Part shown: positions 45,825 to 55,400 of the stretch, one piece after another
Numbering within the stretch: position 1 is the stretch's first letter
Layout: each line of letters begins with the position of its first letter
NCBI GenBank assembly: GCA_002702655.1
Contig: PABB01000076.1
Coordinates: forward strand, 1-64,000
Length of the DNA stretch: 64,000 nucleotides
Direction: 5' to 3'
DNA from: Planctomycetaceae bacterium
Lineage (GTDB): Bacteria > Planctomycetota > Planctomycetia > Pirellulales > Lacipirellulaceae
Made by a program: the position numbers and the translations under genes
Notes under the pieces: generated by a model
What the model was told of the DNA's origin: nothing
Database searches by the model: none
The model's input: the letters and a program-made list of their open reading frames with translations, nothing else

Positions 45825-46163
45825 AAGCCGGCTGACCGTGCGATATGGCGCCGCAATCGGCAATTGAGGCGTCGACGGGACCTTGTGCCGCAATGACAGC
45901 CGCCCGCAAGCAGGTCGGATGGCAACCAGTTCGGTAGCCGAGCGGCCACCAACATGAGGTCCGTGCCGTGCCTCGTGACGCCGGGCCCGTGCAACTTGCC
46001 AACAGGAAATGGCAACAGAATGCGGGGCGACGAAGATGTCCGCCCCGACTCTGGGAGCCGTGCAAATCGCCGGGCCTTTTCTCCGTCGTACAGCGCCCAG
46101 CGGCCGCGGGCACGCGGCACGCAGCGATTGCACCACTGGTCGAAGCGACTGACAACGGCGTAA

Positions 46164-46179
46164 TGGCACAAGCTTTGCC
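46164..46179 (+). promoter_or_regulatory. Sigma-54 promoter candidate before AI-2E family transporter
   Basis: TGGCACAAGCTTTGCC: TGGCAC and TTGC at exact -24/-12 spacing. It lies only 50 bases before the ATG. Confidence 0.7.
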
Positions 46180-46229
46180 GAGTTCGAGCCCGCATCTCTT
46201 ACGCTTACGCCGCACACGGGTCACTTCCC

Positions 46230-47381
46230 ATGACAGCCAATCTGCTGCCCCATCCGGCAAGTCGCGAGACGGATGCCGTTGAATCGACGGAGGCAGCCAG
46301 CAAGCGAAGCTACGATCGCCAAATTGCCTGGGCCGTCACCATGGTGGCTGTCATTGCCGTGTTCACGGCGGCCTACTACGCTCGGGCGATTCTCTTGCCA
46401 ACGGCACTGGCCGTGATGCTCAACCTGGCCCTGAAGCCGCTGGTGCTGCGTCTTGAGCGCAGCGGCGTGCCCCCGGCGGTTTCAGCGGGCGTGATCATCG
46501 TGTTCGCGTTGGGTTTGGCGGTGGCCGCGACGGCCCTGGTCTGGCAGCCTGCCAAGGAGTGGGTTCGCGAGCTCCCGGCAGCGCGCGGCGAGATTGCAGC
46601 CAAGCTCAAACCGCTCCGCGATCCCGTCGAATCGATCAGCGACGCCTCGGAGGAGGTGGAAAAGATCGCCAAGGGCGACGAAGATGCCGGACCGGTTCGC
46701 GTTCAGTTGGAGCAGCCCGGCATTGCCAGTTCGCTGCTCAATACGTCGACGGCCGTGTTAGCGGCGGGCGCAATCGTTGTCGTGCTGCTCTACTTCCTGC
46801 TTGCTACGGGCGACGGCTTCCTGTCGAAATTGGTCGAACTCTCGCCGACGTGGCGTGACAAGCGCAACGTTGTGGCACTTGCCGGAGAAATCCAGCAAGC
46901 GGTCTCGCACTACCTGCTCACGATCTCGCTGATCAATATCGGTTTGGGAACCGCGATTGGAACGGGGATGTGGATGATCGGATTGCCTAACCCCGTGCTG
47001 TGGGGAGTGATGGCGTGCCTCTTCAACTACATCCCGTTTGTTGGGGCCGTTGCCGGCGCGGGAATCGTATTTGCGGTTGCTTTGCTGGAATTCGACTTGG
47101 GCACGGCGGCCCTGGCGCCGACAGTCTACTTGGGCGTCAATCTCGTCGAGGCAAACTTCATCACGCCGACGCTCCTGGGGCGTTCTACCAGCCTGAACCC
47201 CGTGGCCATTGTTCTGTCGCTGACGCTGTGGGGCTGGATGTGGGGAATCGGCGGCGTGTTTCTGGCCATACCGATTCTCGTCGTGGTCAAAATCGCTTGC
47301 GACCACATCGACTCGCTACAACCGGTGGGACGACTTCTGGAAGCTCAGTCAGGCAAATCGCAGGTCGAATCGGCCCCGTGA
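46230..47381 (+). CDS. AI-2E family transporter (PerM-like)
   Basis: 383 residues. Paired N-terminal helices (about 33-75), another at about 85-110, a soluble segment, then five helices with the family core: LLTISLINIGLGTAIGTGMW, MACLFNYIPFVGA, NLVEANFITPTLLGRS and LNPVAIVLSL. PerM/YdiK-type proteins include the TqsA exporter and Na+/H+ antiporters; substrate is unknown. Its upstream sigma-54 site places it in the inferred stress regulon. Confidence 0.9.
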   Translation: MTANLLPHPASRETDAVESTEAASKRSYDRQIAWAVTMVAVIAVFTAAYYARAILLPTALAVMLNLALKPLVLRLERSGVPPAVSAGVIIVFALGLAVAATALVWQPAKEWVRELPAARGEIAAKLKPLRDPVESISDASEEVEKIAKGDEDAGPVRVQLEQPGIASSLLNTSTAVLAAGAIVVVLLYFLLATGDGFLSKLVELSPTWRDKRNVVALAGEIQQAVSHYLLTISLINIGLGTAIGTGMWMIGLPNPVLWGVMACLFNYIPFVGAVAGAGIVFAVALLEFDLGTAALAPTVYLGVNLVEANFITPTLLGRSTSLNPVAIVLSLTLWGWMWGIGGVFLAIPILVVVKIACDHIDSLQPVGRLLEAQSGKSQVESAP

Positions 47382-47566
47382 AGCCAATCGTGCGTCTTGG
47401 CGTGAACGCTGTGCTCGCGTCGGGCAGGGCCTTTGCCGCCCAGCCCCGATTGAATCGCCCCGAGGACGCTCCGGCCGCCGGATTGTGGTACTCTATCTGC
47501 CGTGCGGCGGTTTCGCGGCGGGCGATCCAGGCGTCGCAGTAGCAGTCCTCTTCTCGGGAGATTCTC

Positions 47567-48478
47567 ATGGGCATGCGTGTTTTCAGTAGTTTGGCGGTCG
47601 CGCTCTGGCTGGCAGCGGCGACCTCGGCGCAAGAGGAATCGACAGCCCCAGCGACGGAATCCACGCGCCAAACGCCCGCACAATCGACTGACTCGAGTGC
47701 CGACGGCGAGACGGCCGCAGTCGACGCGCCGGCCAAGTCGGAACAGGCGGATCCCATCGGAACGTGGATGTGGACGCGGGACTTCGGCGGCAACCGCTCG
47801 TCGATGTACCTGCGCCTTGCCGGCACGCCCGCGAAACTAACGGGCACGTACCAGATGGTCCCCGACAATGGTGCTGAGAACATGCCCGCTGAGATGCTTC
47901 GCCCCGTTCCCATTCGTGACGTGGTGCTCAAGGGCGACGTCTTGACGTTTCAGGTCGTCCGCTCGTTCCGCGACAACGAGTTTGCAGTCGACTTCTCAGG
48001 CAAGATCAAGGGCGACGAGATCGCAGGGCAAGTTGAGATGGACTTTGGCGGCGAGGCGCGGGAGTTTCCCTGGAACGCCAAACGCGTGGTCGCCGCAGAG
48101 GACGTTGCGGGCCGCTGGAGCGTGAAATTTGAGACGCCGCAAGGGTCGATGGAGTCGTCGTTCACCATCAACAACGAGGATGGAAAGCTCAGCGGCACGT
48201 ATCACAGCCAATACTTTGGCGACGTTCCCATGCAGGATGTGGCCCTGAAGGACGCGGGATTGACCTTTGGCATCACGTTCGGCGAAGGCGACCGCCAGTT
48301 CTCGCCCACGTACGAGGCAAAGCCGCGGGGCGACGAGATCACGGGCGTCATCCACATGGATTTTGGCGGCGAGCAGCGCGAGACGCCGTTCACGGGCAAG
48401 CGCCTAGAGTCCCCCAAGCAGCCGGCAACGGGCGACGCAGCACCGACCGAGGAGGACGACACGTCGGGCGCTCCCTAG
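47567..48478 (+). CDS. Secreted protein with two repeats of a beta-rich domain
   Basis: 303 residues; ATG at 47567 with GGGAG upstream. Signal peptide (LAVALWLAAATSAQ), a low-complexity Thr/Ala stretch, then two copies of a domain: GTWMWTRDFGG to FPWNAKR (about 64-170) and GRWSVKFETPQ to TPFTGKR (about 178-282). Both end with a MDFGGE(A/Q)RE(F/T)P motif. The strands suggest a lipocalin-like barrel. No family recognised; periplasmic or extracellular. Confidence 0.75.
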   Translation: MGMRVFSSLAVALWLAAATSAQEESTAPATESTRQTPAQSTDSSADGETAAVDAPAKSEQADPIGTWMWTRDFGGNRSSMYLRLAGTPAKLTGTYQMVPDNGAENMPAEMLRPVPIRDVVLKGDVLTFQVVRSFRDNEFAVDFSGKIKGDEIAGQVEMDFGGEAREFPWNAKRVVAAEDVAGRWSVKFETPQGSMESSFTINNEDGKLSGTYHSQYFGDVPMQDVALKDAGLTFGITFGEGDRQFSPTYEAKPRGDEITGVIHMDFGGEQRETPFTGKRLESPKQPATGDAAPTEEDDTSGAP

Positions 48479-48834
48479 GTCGCCCGCGTCACCCGCAAGA
48501 TGGATCAAGAGAGACGCGCGCCACGGCTCTGCGTGGCGCGCGTAGCGGGGAGAATCTAGGCAGGCCTTCGCCCCACGGAGCCGCCCCGATCGGACCAGCC
48601 GATCCAACCGGTCCGGCACGCCCCCCGGGCTCCAAAACCCGTGCCCAGCCCCGTAGCGTCGCAGCCCCGTCGTTGTTACGCTCGATAGATGCGCCGGGCG
48701 CGATTGTCCGCAGTAGCGGACGCTCTTTCTTGCCGGCGGCCGACTCCGCACGGATGGCGGCCGCGCGACCGTACGCAACACGACAGGAGCGTCCGTCGCT
48801 CCCCCGACCTCATCCCACCAGCACGCAAGATACC
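48479..48834. other. Intergenic, 356 bases
   Basis: Holds a strong inverted repeat (48514-48543) and no gene that I can support. In-frame sequence upstream of the aldolase start shows no family features. Confidence 0.5.
48514..48543. other. Perfect 12-base inverted repeat
   Basis: ACGCGCGCCACG / CGTGGCGCGCGT with a six-base loop, 36 bases after the secreted-protein stop. No T-run follows, so it is either a Rho-dependent/3'-stabilising hairpin or an imperfect terminator. Confidence 0.6.
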
Positions 48835-49818
48835 ATGTCTGACTCTGCGCCTTGGATCACGTACCGTCCCGAGTTGAAGGTTCTGGATTGCACGATCCGT
48901 GACGGCGGCTTGATCAACAACCATCAGTTCACCGACGAGGTCGTGCGAGCGACCTACGAGGCGTGTATCGCGGCTGGCGTGGATGCGATGGAGGTGGGTT
49001 ACAAGAATTCGCCGCGGCAATTCCCGAAGGATCAGTTTGGCCCCTGGCGGCACTGCGACGAGGCCGACCTCAATCGGCTGTTCGCGGGCCACGACGCCAA
49101 GGCGACCGGCCTGAAACTGTGCGCGATGGCGGACGCGGGGAAGAGCGACTTCCGCGAGCAGGTCGTGCCCCGCGACCAGAGCGTACTCGACATGATTCGC
49201 GTCGCGTTCTACGCCCACCAGGTCTCCGAGGCAGTCGAAATGATTGCCTACTTTACCGAGCTGGGATACGAAACGACGGCCAACCTCATGGCGGTGTCGA
49301 ACATCCAGGAGGTGGAGATCGACACGGTGTTGGAGGCCATCGCTCCCACCGCCGCGGGAACCATGGTCATCGTCGATAGCTTTGGCCACCTGTATCGGGA
49401 GGAGATCGACCGTCTGTACAAGAAGTACGCCAAGGCGATGGAAGGTACGGGCAAAGAAATCGGCATGCATGCCCACAACAACATGCAGTTGGCCTTCGCC
49501 AACACAATCGAAGCGATCATCCTCGGCTCGAACCGCGTCGATGCGACCATGGCGGGGCTGGGCCGCGGCGCCGGGAATTGCCCGATGGAGCTGCTGCTGG
49601 GATTCTTAAGGAACCCCAAGTTCAAGCTTCGGCCCGTCATCGAGTTGTTGCAGAACCACATCTTGCCGCTGCGCGAGAGCGTCGATTGGGGCCCGTCGGT
49701 CCCGTACAATCTCACCGGGCAGATGAACCTGCACCCGCGAGCGGCGATGCAGTTTCGGGCGAGCGCCGACCCCGATGCGATCCTGTCGTTCTACGATCAA
49801 GTCATCAGCGACGCATGA
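48835..49818 (+). CDS. HMGL-like aldolase domain protein
   Basis: 327 residues; ATG at 48835 (weak ribosome site). DRE-TIM barrel features: LDCTIRDGGLINN at the first strand, metal-binding HAHNNMQLAFANTIEA (about 216-231) and GLGRGAGNCPMELLL. Closest in pattern to 4-hydroxy-2-oxovalerate aldolase-like proteins. It likely splits or joins an alpha-keto acid using a divalent metal; the exact substrate cannot be read. No partner dehydrogenase nearby. Confidence 0.87.
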   Translation: MSDSAPWITYRPELKVLDCTIRDGGLINNHQFTDEVVRATYEACIAAGVDAMEVGYKNSPRQFPKDQFGPWRHCDEADLNRLFAGHDAKATGLKLCAMADAGKSDFREQVVPRDQSVLDMIRVAFYAHQVSEAVEMIAYFTELGYETTANLMAVSNIQEVEIDTVLEAIAPTAAGTMVIVDSFGHLYREEIDRLYKKYAKAMEGTGKEIGMHAHNNMQLAFANTIEAIILGSNRVDATMAGLGRGAGNCPMELLLGFLRNPKFKLRPVIELLQNHILPLRESVDWGPSVPYNLTGQMNLHPRAAMQFRASADPDAILSFYDQVISDA

Positions 49819-50183
49819 CGCAGGCGCGGGCGAGCACGCCTTCAAAAAGCGATTCTGCAAGGGATCGGCGCGCATGGTCGTTGCAGCGCAGCGGACGACT
49901 GGCGGGCGCAATTCCCGGGCATCTATCGACCGAGGGGGTTTCCCAATCTGTCGAACCGCGCGCACAATGCGGCAGGGTGAGAGCGTTCCGCAGCCGTGCA
50001 GGACGACTCGATCTCGGCAGCGCAGAAGAGGCGACTGCTGCCCCAAGACCGATGGATTTCCGTCGTTGATGCGTGCGGGCGTCGGCACTCTGTCGCCGGC
50101 GCTGCGCGAGTCGCCGCGGGCCGCCATCGGTTGCGCGGCGATCGAGACGCTCTCTGCGATCAGCCTCCTTGGATTTCCCCGCC
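49819..50183. other. Intergenic, 365 bases
   Basis: Between the aldolase and the GH97 gene. No gene, clear terminator or promoter could be supported. Confidence 0.45.
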
Positions 50184-52208
50184 ATGACGTCAACTCCCGC
50201 CCGACGACTGCACCTGGTCGCTGCCTTGACAGCGGGAATGGCCGTGCTGTCTCTTGCCGACCCTGCGACCGCGAAACAAGCCTGGGAGATCAAATCTCCC
50301 GGCGGCCGCCTGACGCTACAGGTCGAGCAGGGCGACGGTTTGCAGTACAGCGTATCGATGGGCGGCAACCCGATCTTGCTGCCGTCGCGTATTGACCTGA
50401 GCTACGCCGGGCGCGGCTGGCTCGCGCGGCGCGGGCTCGCCGTCACTCACGCCGTCGAGTCGCACCAGGAGACAGTCGACTTCCCCGTACCGCGCAAGTT
50501 CCGCCGGCTGGAAACGCGGTATACCCAGCTGACCCTCGACTTTGGCGCGGAAGCACGGCTGGCGTTTCGCGTCTATGACGAAGGGATCGCGTACCGGTGG
50601 GAGACGCGGTTGCCCGACGACCTACAGATCGACGATGAGTTGACCGAGTTTCTTTTTCCGCAAGCGACACGCGCGTGGTTCCCCGAAGAGGAGAGCATCT
50701 ACTCGCACCAGGAGCGCGTGTACAAGGACGTGGCGTTGACAGAGGTGAGCGCCGAGCAGTTTTGCTCAACTGGCGTGTTGGCAGCGCAGGCCGGCGGCGT
50801 GAAGGTTTACGTTTCCGAATCGGACCTCCGCAGCTATCCGGGGATGTTTCTCCGGGGCGCCGGCGACGGCCGGGCCGGACTGGTCGGCAAATTCGCCGGC
50901 TATCCGCTGGAGGTCGAGCAGCGGAGCGATCGGGACTTTCCCGTCGTCAAGCACGCCGACTTTCTGGCGAAGACCGCGGGGACGCGGTCTTTCCCGTGGC
51001 GACTGCTGGTCGTCGCCGATCAAGATAAGGACCTGCTTGAATCGGAATTGGTCTACCAACTGGCGGCGCCGCTGGCGATCGACTCGACCGATTGGATTCA
51101 GCCCGGCAAGGTCAGCTGGGACTGGTGGAACGGCATCGACCTGCGGGGAGTGGATTTCCGCGCTGGCGTGAATACGGCCACTTACAAGTATTTCGTCGAT
51201 TTCGCGGCCGAGTACGGCATCGAGTATATCTTGCTCGACGAGGGCTGGAGCGTCAGCTCGACCGATCTCTCCGCATCGCGTCCCGAGATCGACTTGCGCG
51301 AGATCATTGACCACGCCAATGACAAGGGCGTGCGGGTGCTGCTGTGGGTGCTGTGGAACGCCCTGGACGATGACATGGAAGCGCTGCTCGGTCGTTTTGA
51401 AGAGCTGGGCGTTGCGGGCATCAAAGTCGACTTCATGCAGCGCGACGATCAGCAGATGGTGGACTTCTACTGGCGGTGCGCCCGCGTGGCGGCCGAGCAT
51501 AAGTTGCTGGTCGATTTTCACGGCGCTCACAAGCCTGCCGGTCTGCGTCGCGCCTACCCCAATGTCATGACCTACGAAGGCGTCAATGGCTTGGAGCAGT
51601 ACAAATGGAGCAAGGACCGCACCAATCCCGAGCAGGAGTTGATCCTGCCGTTCGTGCGGATGGTCGCTGGCCCCCTGGACTATACGCCGGGCGCCATGCG
51701 TAATGCCAACGAGGCCAACTGGCGGTGGATTGTCGATCATCCGATGAGCCTCGGCACCCGCTGCCATCAGTTGGCGATGTATGTCATTTACGAGAGTCCG
51801 CTGCAGATGCTCGCCGACAGCCCCACGACCTATCGTCGCGAGCCGGAGTGCATGCGGTTTCTGTCAGCCGTTCCCACCGTGTGGGACGAGACCGTGGCGC
51901 TCGACGCGCATGTGGGGGAGTATGTCGCCATCGCCCGCCGCACCGGCGACGCGTGGTTTGTCGGGGCCATGACAGACTGGCAGGCCCGCGAACTGGAGAT
52001 TCCGCTGGAGTTCCTTCCCGAGGGCGAGTTTCAACTGCAAGTCTGGCGCGACGGGGCCAACGCCGACCGAAATGGCGAGGACTTCGCGATCGAGACGCAA
52101 ATCGTGAAGCGCGGCGACACCGTCTCGCTCAAACTGGCCCCCGCTGGAGGATGGGTCGGTTGGCTGCAGCCTACGACTGCCGCCGGCGACGACGCCCCGA
52201 CTCGCTGA
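50184..52208 (+). CDS. Secreted glycoside hydrolase family 97 protein
   Basis: 674 residues; ATG at 50184 with signal peptide (LVAALTAGMAVLSLADPATA). GH97 layout: N-terminal beta-sandwich (about 30-280), a TIM-barrel (about 290-570: DWWNGIDLRG, YILLDEGWS, VAGIKVDFMQRDDQQ, DFHGAHKPAGLRR, MTYEGVNGLEQYKW) and a C-terminal beta domain. Family members are alpha-glucosidases or alpha-galactosidases. The Asp in IKVDF at barrel strand 4 would fit the retaining (alpha-galactosidase-like) branch; I infer this from memory of the family and did not align it. Breaks down algal or plant polysaccharide outside or in the periplasm. Confidence 0.9.
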   Translation: MTSTPARRLHLVAALTAGMAVLSLADPATAKQAWEIKSPGGRLTLQVEQGDGLQYSVSMGGNPILLPSRIDLSYAGRGWLARRGLAVTHAVESHQETVDFPVPRKFRRLETRYTQLTLDFGAEARLAFRVYDEGIAYRWETRLPDDLQIDDELTEFLFPQATRAWFPEEESIYSHQERVYKDVALTEVSAEQFCSTGVLAAQAGGVKVYVSESDLRSYPGMFLRGAGDGRAGLVGKFAGYPLEVEQRSDRDFPVVKHADFLAKTAGTRSFPWRLLVVADQDKDLLESELVYQLAAPLAIDSTDWIQPGKVSWDWWNGIDLRGVDFRAGVNTATYKYFVDFAAEYGIEYILLDEGWSVSSTDLSASRPEIDLREIIDHANDKGVRVLLWVLWNALDDDMEALLGRFEELGVAGIKVDFMQRDDQQMVDFYWRCARVAAEHKLLVDFHGAHKPAGLRRAYPNVMTYEGVNGLEQYKWSKDRTNPEQELILPFVRMVAGPLDYTPGAMRNANEANWRWIVDHPMSLGTRCHQLAMYVIYESPLQMLADSPTTYRREPECMRFLSAVPTVWDETVALDAHVGEYVAIARRTGDAWFVGAMTDWQARELEIPLEFLPEGEFQLQVWRDGANADRNGEDFAIETQIVKRGDTVSLKLAPAGGWVGWLQPTTAAGDDAPTR

Positions 52209-52485
52209 CCGCTGCGACGAGGGCCCCGGCCGCCACGTCACGCGATGCCGCCCGCGCGCCCCTGTGCACCCCTCGAATCATGCGGATTCTCCGTAGCCAG
52301 GGGCCAAATCCACGCAGAAATCGCGGCCGCTGATTAAGATGTGGTTAAGGAGTTGTCCCAGTATTCGCGGATTTTGACCGACCGGACGCTCATTTCCGGT
52401 ATTGGGATAGAGACTCCATGCTGTCGACGCAGGCGGGCGCAGCGAGCGCTCGGCGGAACCCTGCGCGGCCGCCCACAGGCACCTT

Positions 52486-55400
52486 GTGACGGGAAGACTG
52501 GCAATCGTGGCAGAGAACAGGCGTTTTTCATTTGAGACTCTCGAAGAGCGGATTGCGCTCGCGGCCGAGCCGATCATCACCGAGTTCATGGCGTCCAACG
52601 ATTCCGTCCTGCTCGACGGCAACGGCGCCGCGTCCGATTGGATCGAGTTGTACAACAACGGCGACCAGGCCATCGACTTGGCTGGCTATGCGCTGACCGA
52701 CGATCCGCTGGAATTGGACAAGTGGATCTTTCCCAGCACGACTCTTCAGCCGGGCGAGTTTCTCGTCGTGTTTGCCTCGGGCAACGCGGTGGCCGACCCG
52801 GGCGGCAACTTGCACACCAACTTTGCGCTGAGCGCCGGCGGCGAGTATCTGGCGCTGGTCGGCCCAGGCGACGTGGTGCTTTCCGAGTTCGGCTCCAGCA
52901 TTGCAGACTACCCGCCTCAAACCACAGACGTTTCCTACGGCTTGGGTTTCGATGCAACAGCGACCGACGTGGTCACTCCGAACAGTGCCGTCAAGTACCT
53001 GATTCCCCCGGATTCGTCAGTCGATGGAACGTGGATCAATCCAGGTTTCAACGATACATCCTGGACGAGCGGCCTGGCCAGCTTGGGCTACGAAACGTCT
53101 GGCTCGGACTATAGCAGTCTAATTCAAACCGCTGTGCCGGCGGGGACCACATCGGTTTACGTGCGGATTCCCTTCACGGTCGCCACGGCAGGGACTCTGC
53201 TGACAAATCTGCAGATGAAGTACGACGACGGGTTCATCGCGTACCTCAACGGCACGCGGATCGCCAGCGCCAATGCTCCGGCCACGGGGGCGTACGATTC
53301 CCGGGCGACGGATCAAAACCCCGACTCCTTGGCCGTACAGTTCGAAGATTTCGACGTCAGCAGCTATTCGAATCTGCTGGTGACAGGCGACAACACGCTG
53401 GCGATTCACATGTTGAATGTCGGCTCGTCGAGTTCCGACCTGCTGGCGGCGATCAACCTGCAAAGCGGCGAGGGGTCGCTGATCGAGCCGACGATCCAGG
53501 GTTACACGATTTCGTCGACGCCCGGCGGACCGAACACAAACCTGCTCGCCAACACGGTCGAGTTCTCGCACACGGGCGGAGTTTTCAGTTCGTCATTCCA
53601 ATTGGAACTGTCGACCAGCGATCCCACCGAGACGATCCGCTACACGACCAACGGACAGTTGCCAACCGCCACGTCGAGCATCTACACGGGGCCGATCACC
53701 GTCAGTTCTTCGACCAGGATCCGCGCCAAGGCATTCGGCACGTCGGGGCAGGTCGGTCTGATTTCCAGCGAAGCCTTCACTCTGGCCACGGGCGCCACGA
53801 GCACGTTCGATTCCGATCTGCCGATTATCGTGCTGGAGAACTTCGGCCAGGGTACGCCGGGGCGAGACGAATTCGAGGATGCCTGGTTCTCGTTGTACGA
53901 GGTCGACCAGGGTTCCGGCCGCAGCAGCCTGGCCAGTACGGCCAACCTGACGTCGTTCATCGGGCAGCACGTGCGCGGCTCCAGCACGTCCGGCAATCCC
54001 AAGACGAACTTGCGGATCGAGTTGCGCGACGATTTGGGCGAGGACCAGGGCGCCCAGTTGCTCGGAATGCCGTCCGAGTCGGACTGGGTCTTGTACGCCC
54101 CGTACAATTTCGACCGGGCGATGCTCCGCAACACGGCCTTTTACGACCTGTTTCGGCAGATGGGCAACTACACGGCCCGCACCCGGTTCGTCGAGGTGTA
54201 CGCCAATTTCGACGACAGCACGCTCGACAGCGGCGACTACATGGGCGTCTACGTGCTGATGGAGAACATCAAGCGCGACGACGACCGCGTCGATATCAAC
54301 GAACTCACGAATCTGCAAACCAGCGAACCGGAGATCACGGGCGGCTACATCCTCAAGTTGGATCGTTCCGACGGTACGCCCGATGCGAATTGGTACACGG
54401 ATCGCGGAATTCCAACGTTGGGTGACTCCACGTTGGTGCACGTGGAACCGGAGCGAGCCGATCTGACGATCGAACAGCGCGACTACATCCGGGACTACGT
54501 GCAAGATTTCGAGGATGCGCTGTTTGGCCCGAACTCGACCGATCCGGTGCTGGGGTACGAGGCGTATCTCGACGTCGACCCCACGATCGATCACCACATC
54601 ATGCGGGTCTTCAGCAAGGATCCGGATGGCTTGCGGCTCAGTACGTACCTGGTCAAGGACCGCGGCGGGAAGCTGTACTACGGCCCCATTTGGGATTTTG
54701 ACCGCTCAGCAGGGCCCGACGACGACGGCCGCGCCGCCGATCCGGCTGGCTGGTATCTGCCGGACGTTGAGTGGTTTGAGTCGGATTGGTGGGGACCGTT
54801 GTTCGACGACCCCGACTTCCGCCAACGCTGGGCCGACCGTTGGCAAGAGCTTCGTCGCGGCGAGTTGAGCGACGCCAACATCCTGGCCACGGTCAACGGA
54901 CAAGCCGCCGAGATTGCCGAGGCCCAGCAGCGCAACTTCGACCGGTGGACGAACATTGCGCCCAACGGCGGCCCCTACGCCGACCCAGGTCTGACCGGCT
55001 GGGAGGCCGAGGTGAGCCACCTGGCGAACTGGCTGCTGGCCCGCGCGCACTGGATCGACGATCAACTCATCGCGGCGCCCGGCGTCTCGCCGGGTCCCGG
55101 CAACGTGGCGGCCAACACGGTTGTGACGCTGGTCAACAACGAACCCGACAGCGACATTTACTACACGCTGGACGGAACGGACCCGCGCGAGGAAGGCGGC
55201 GGCATTGCGCCCACAGCGATTCTCTACACCGGTCCGATCACGGTGACTGGGACCACGCAGGTCTTGGCGCGTGCCAAAGGTCCGCTGCCAGAAGGTTCTC
55301 CACAGAGCAACAGCAGCTACCCCAGCAACGAGGCGCCAAGCGATGCGCTAGACGGGAATTCGGAGACAAAGTATCTGAACTTCGGCAAAGAAAACGCCGG

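Larger units (their letters stand above)
45730..46229. other. Divergent intergenic region, 500 bases
   Basis: Between the small-membrane-protein operon and the AI-2E family gene. It carries one sigma-54-type site per direction (45809-45824 minus, 46164-46179 plus). No gene is supported; the region between them could hold activator binding sites. Confidence 0.5.
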
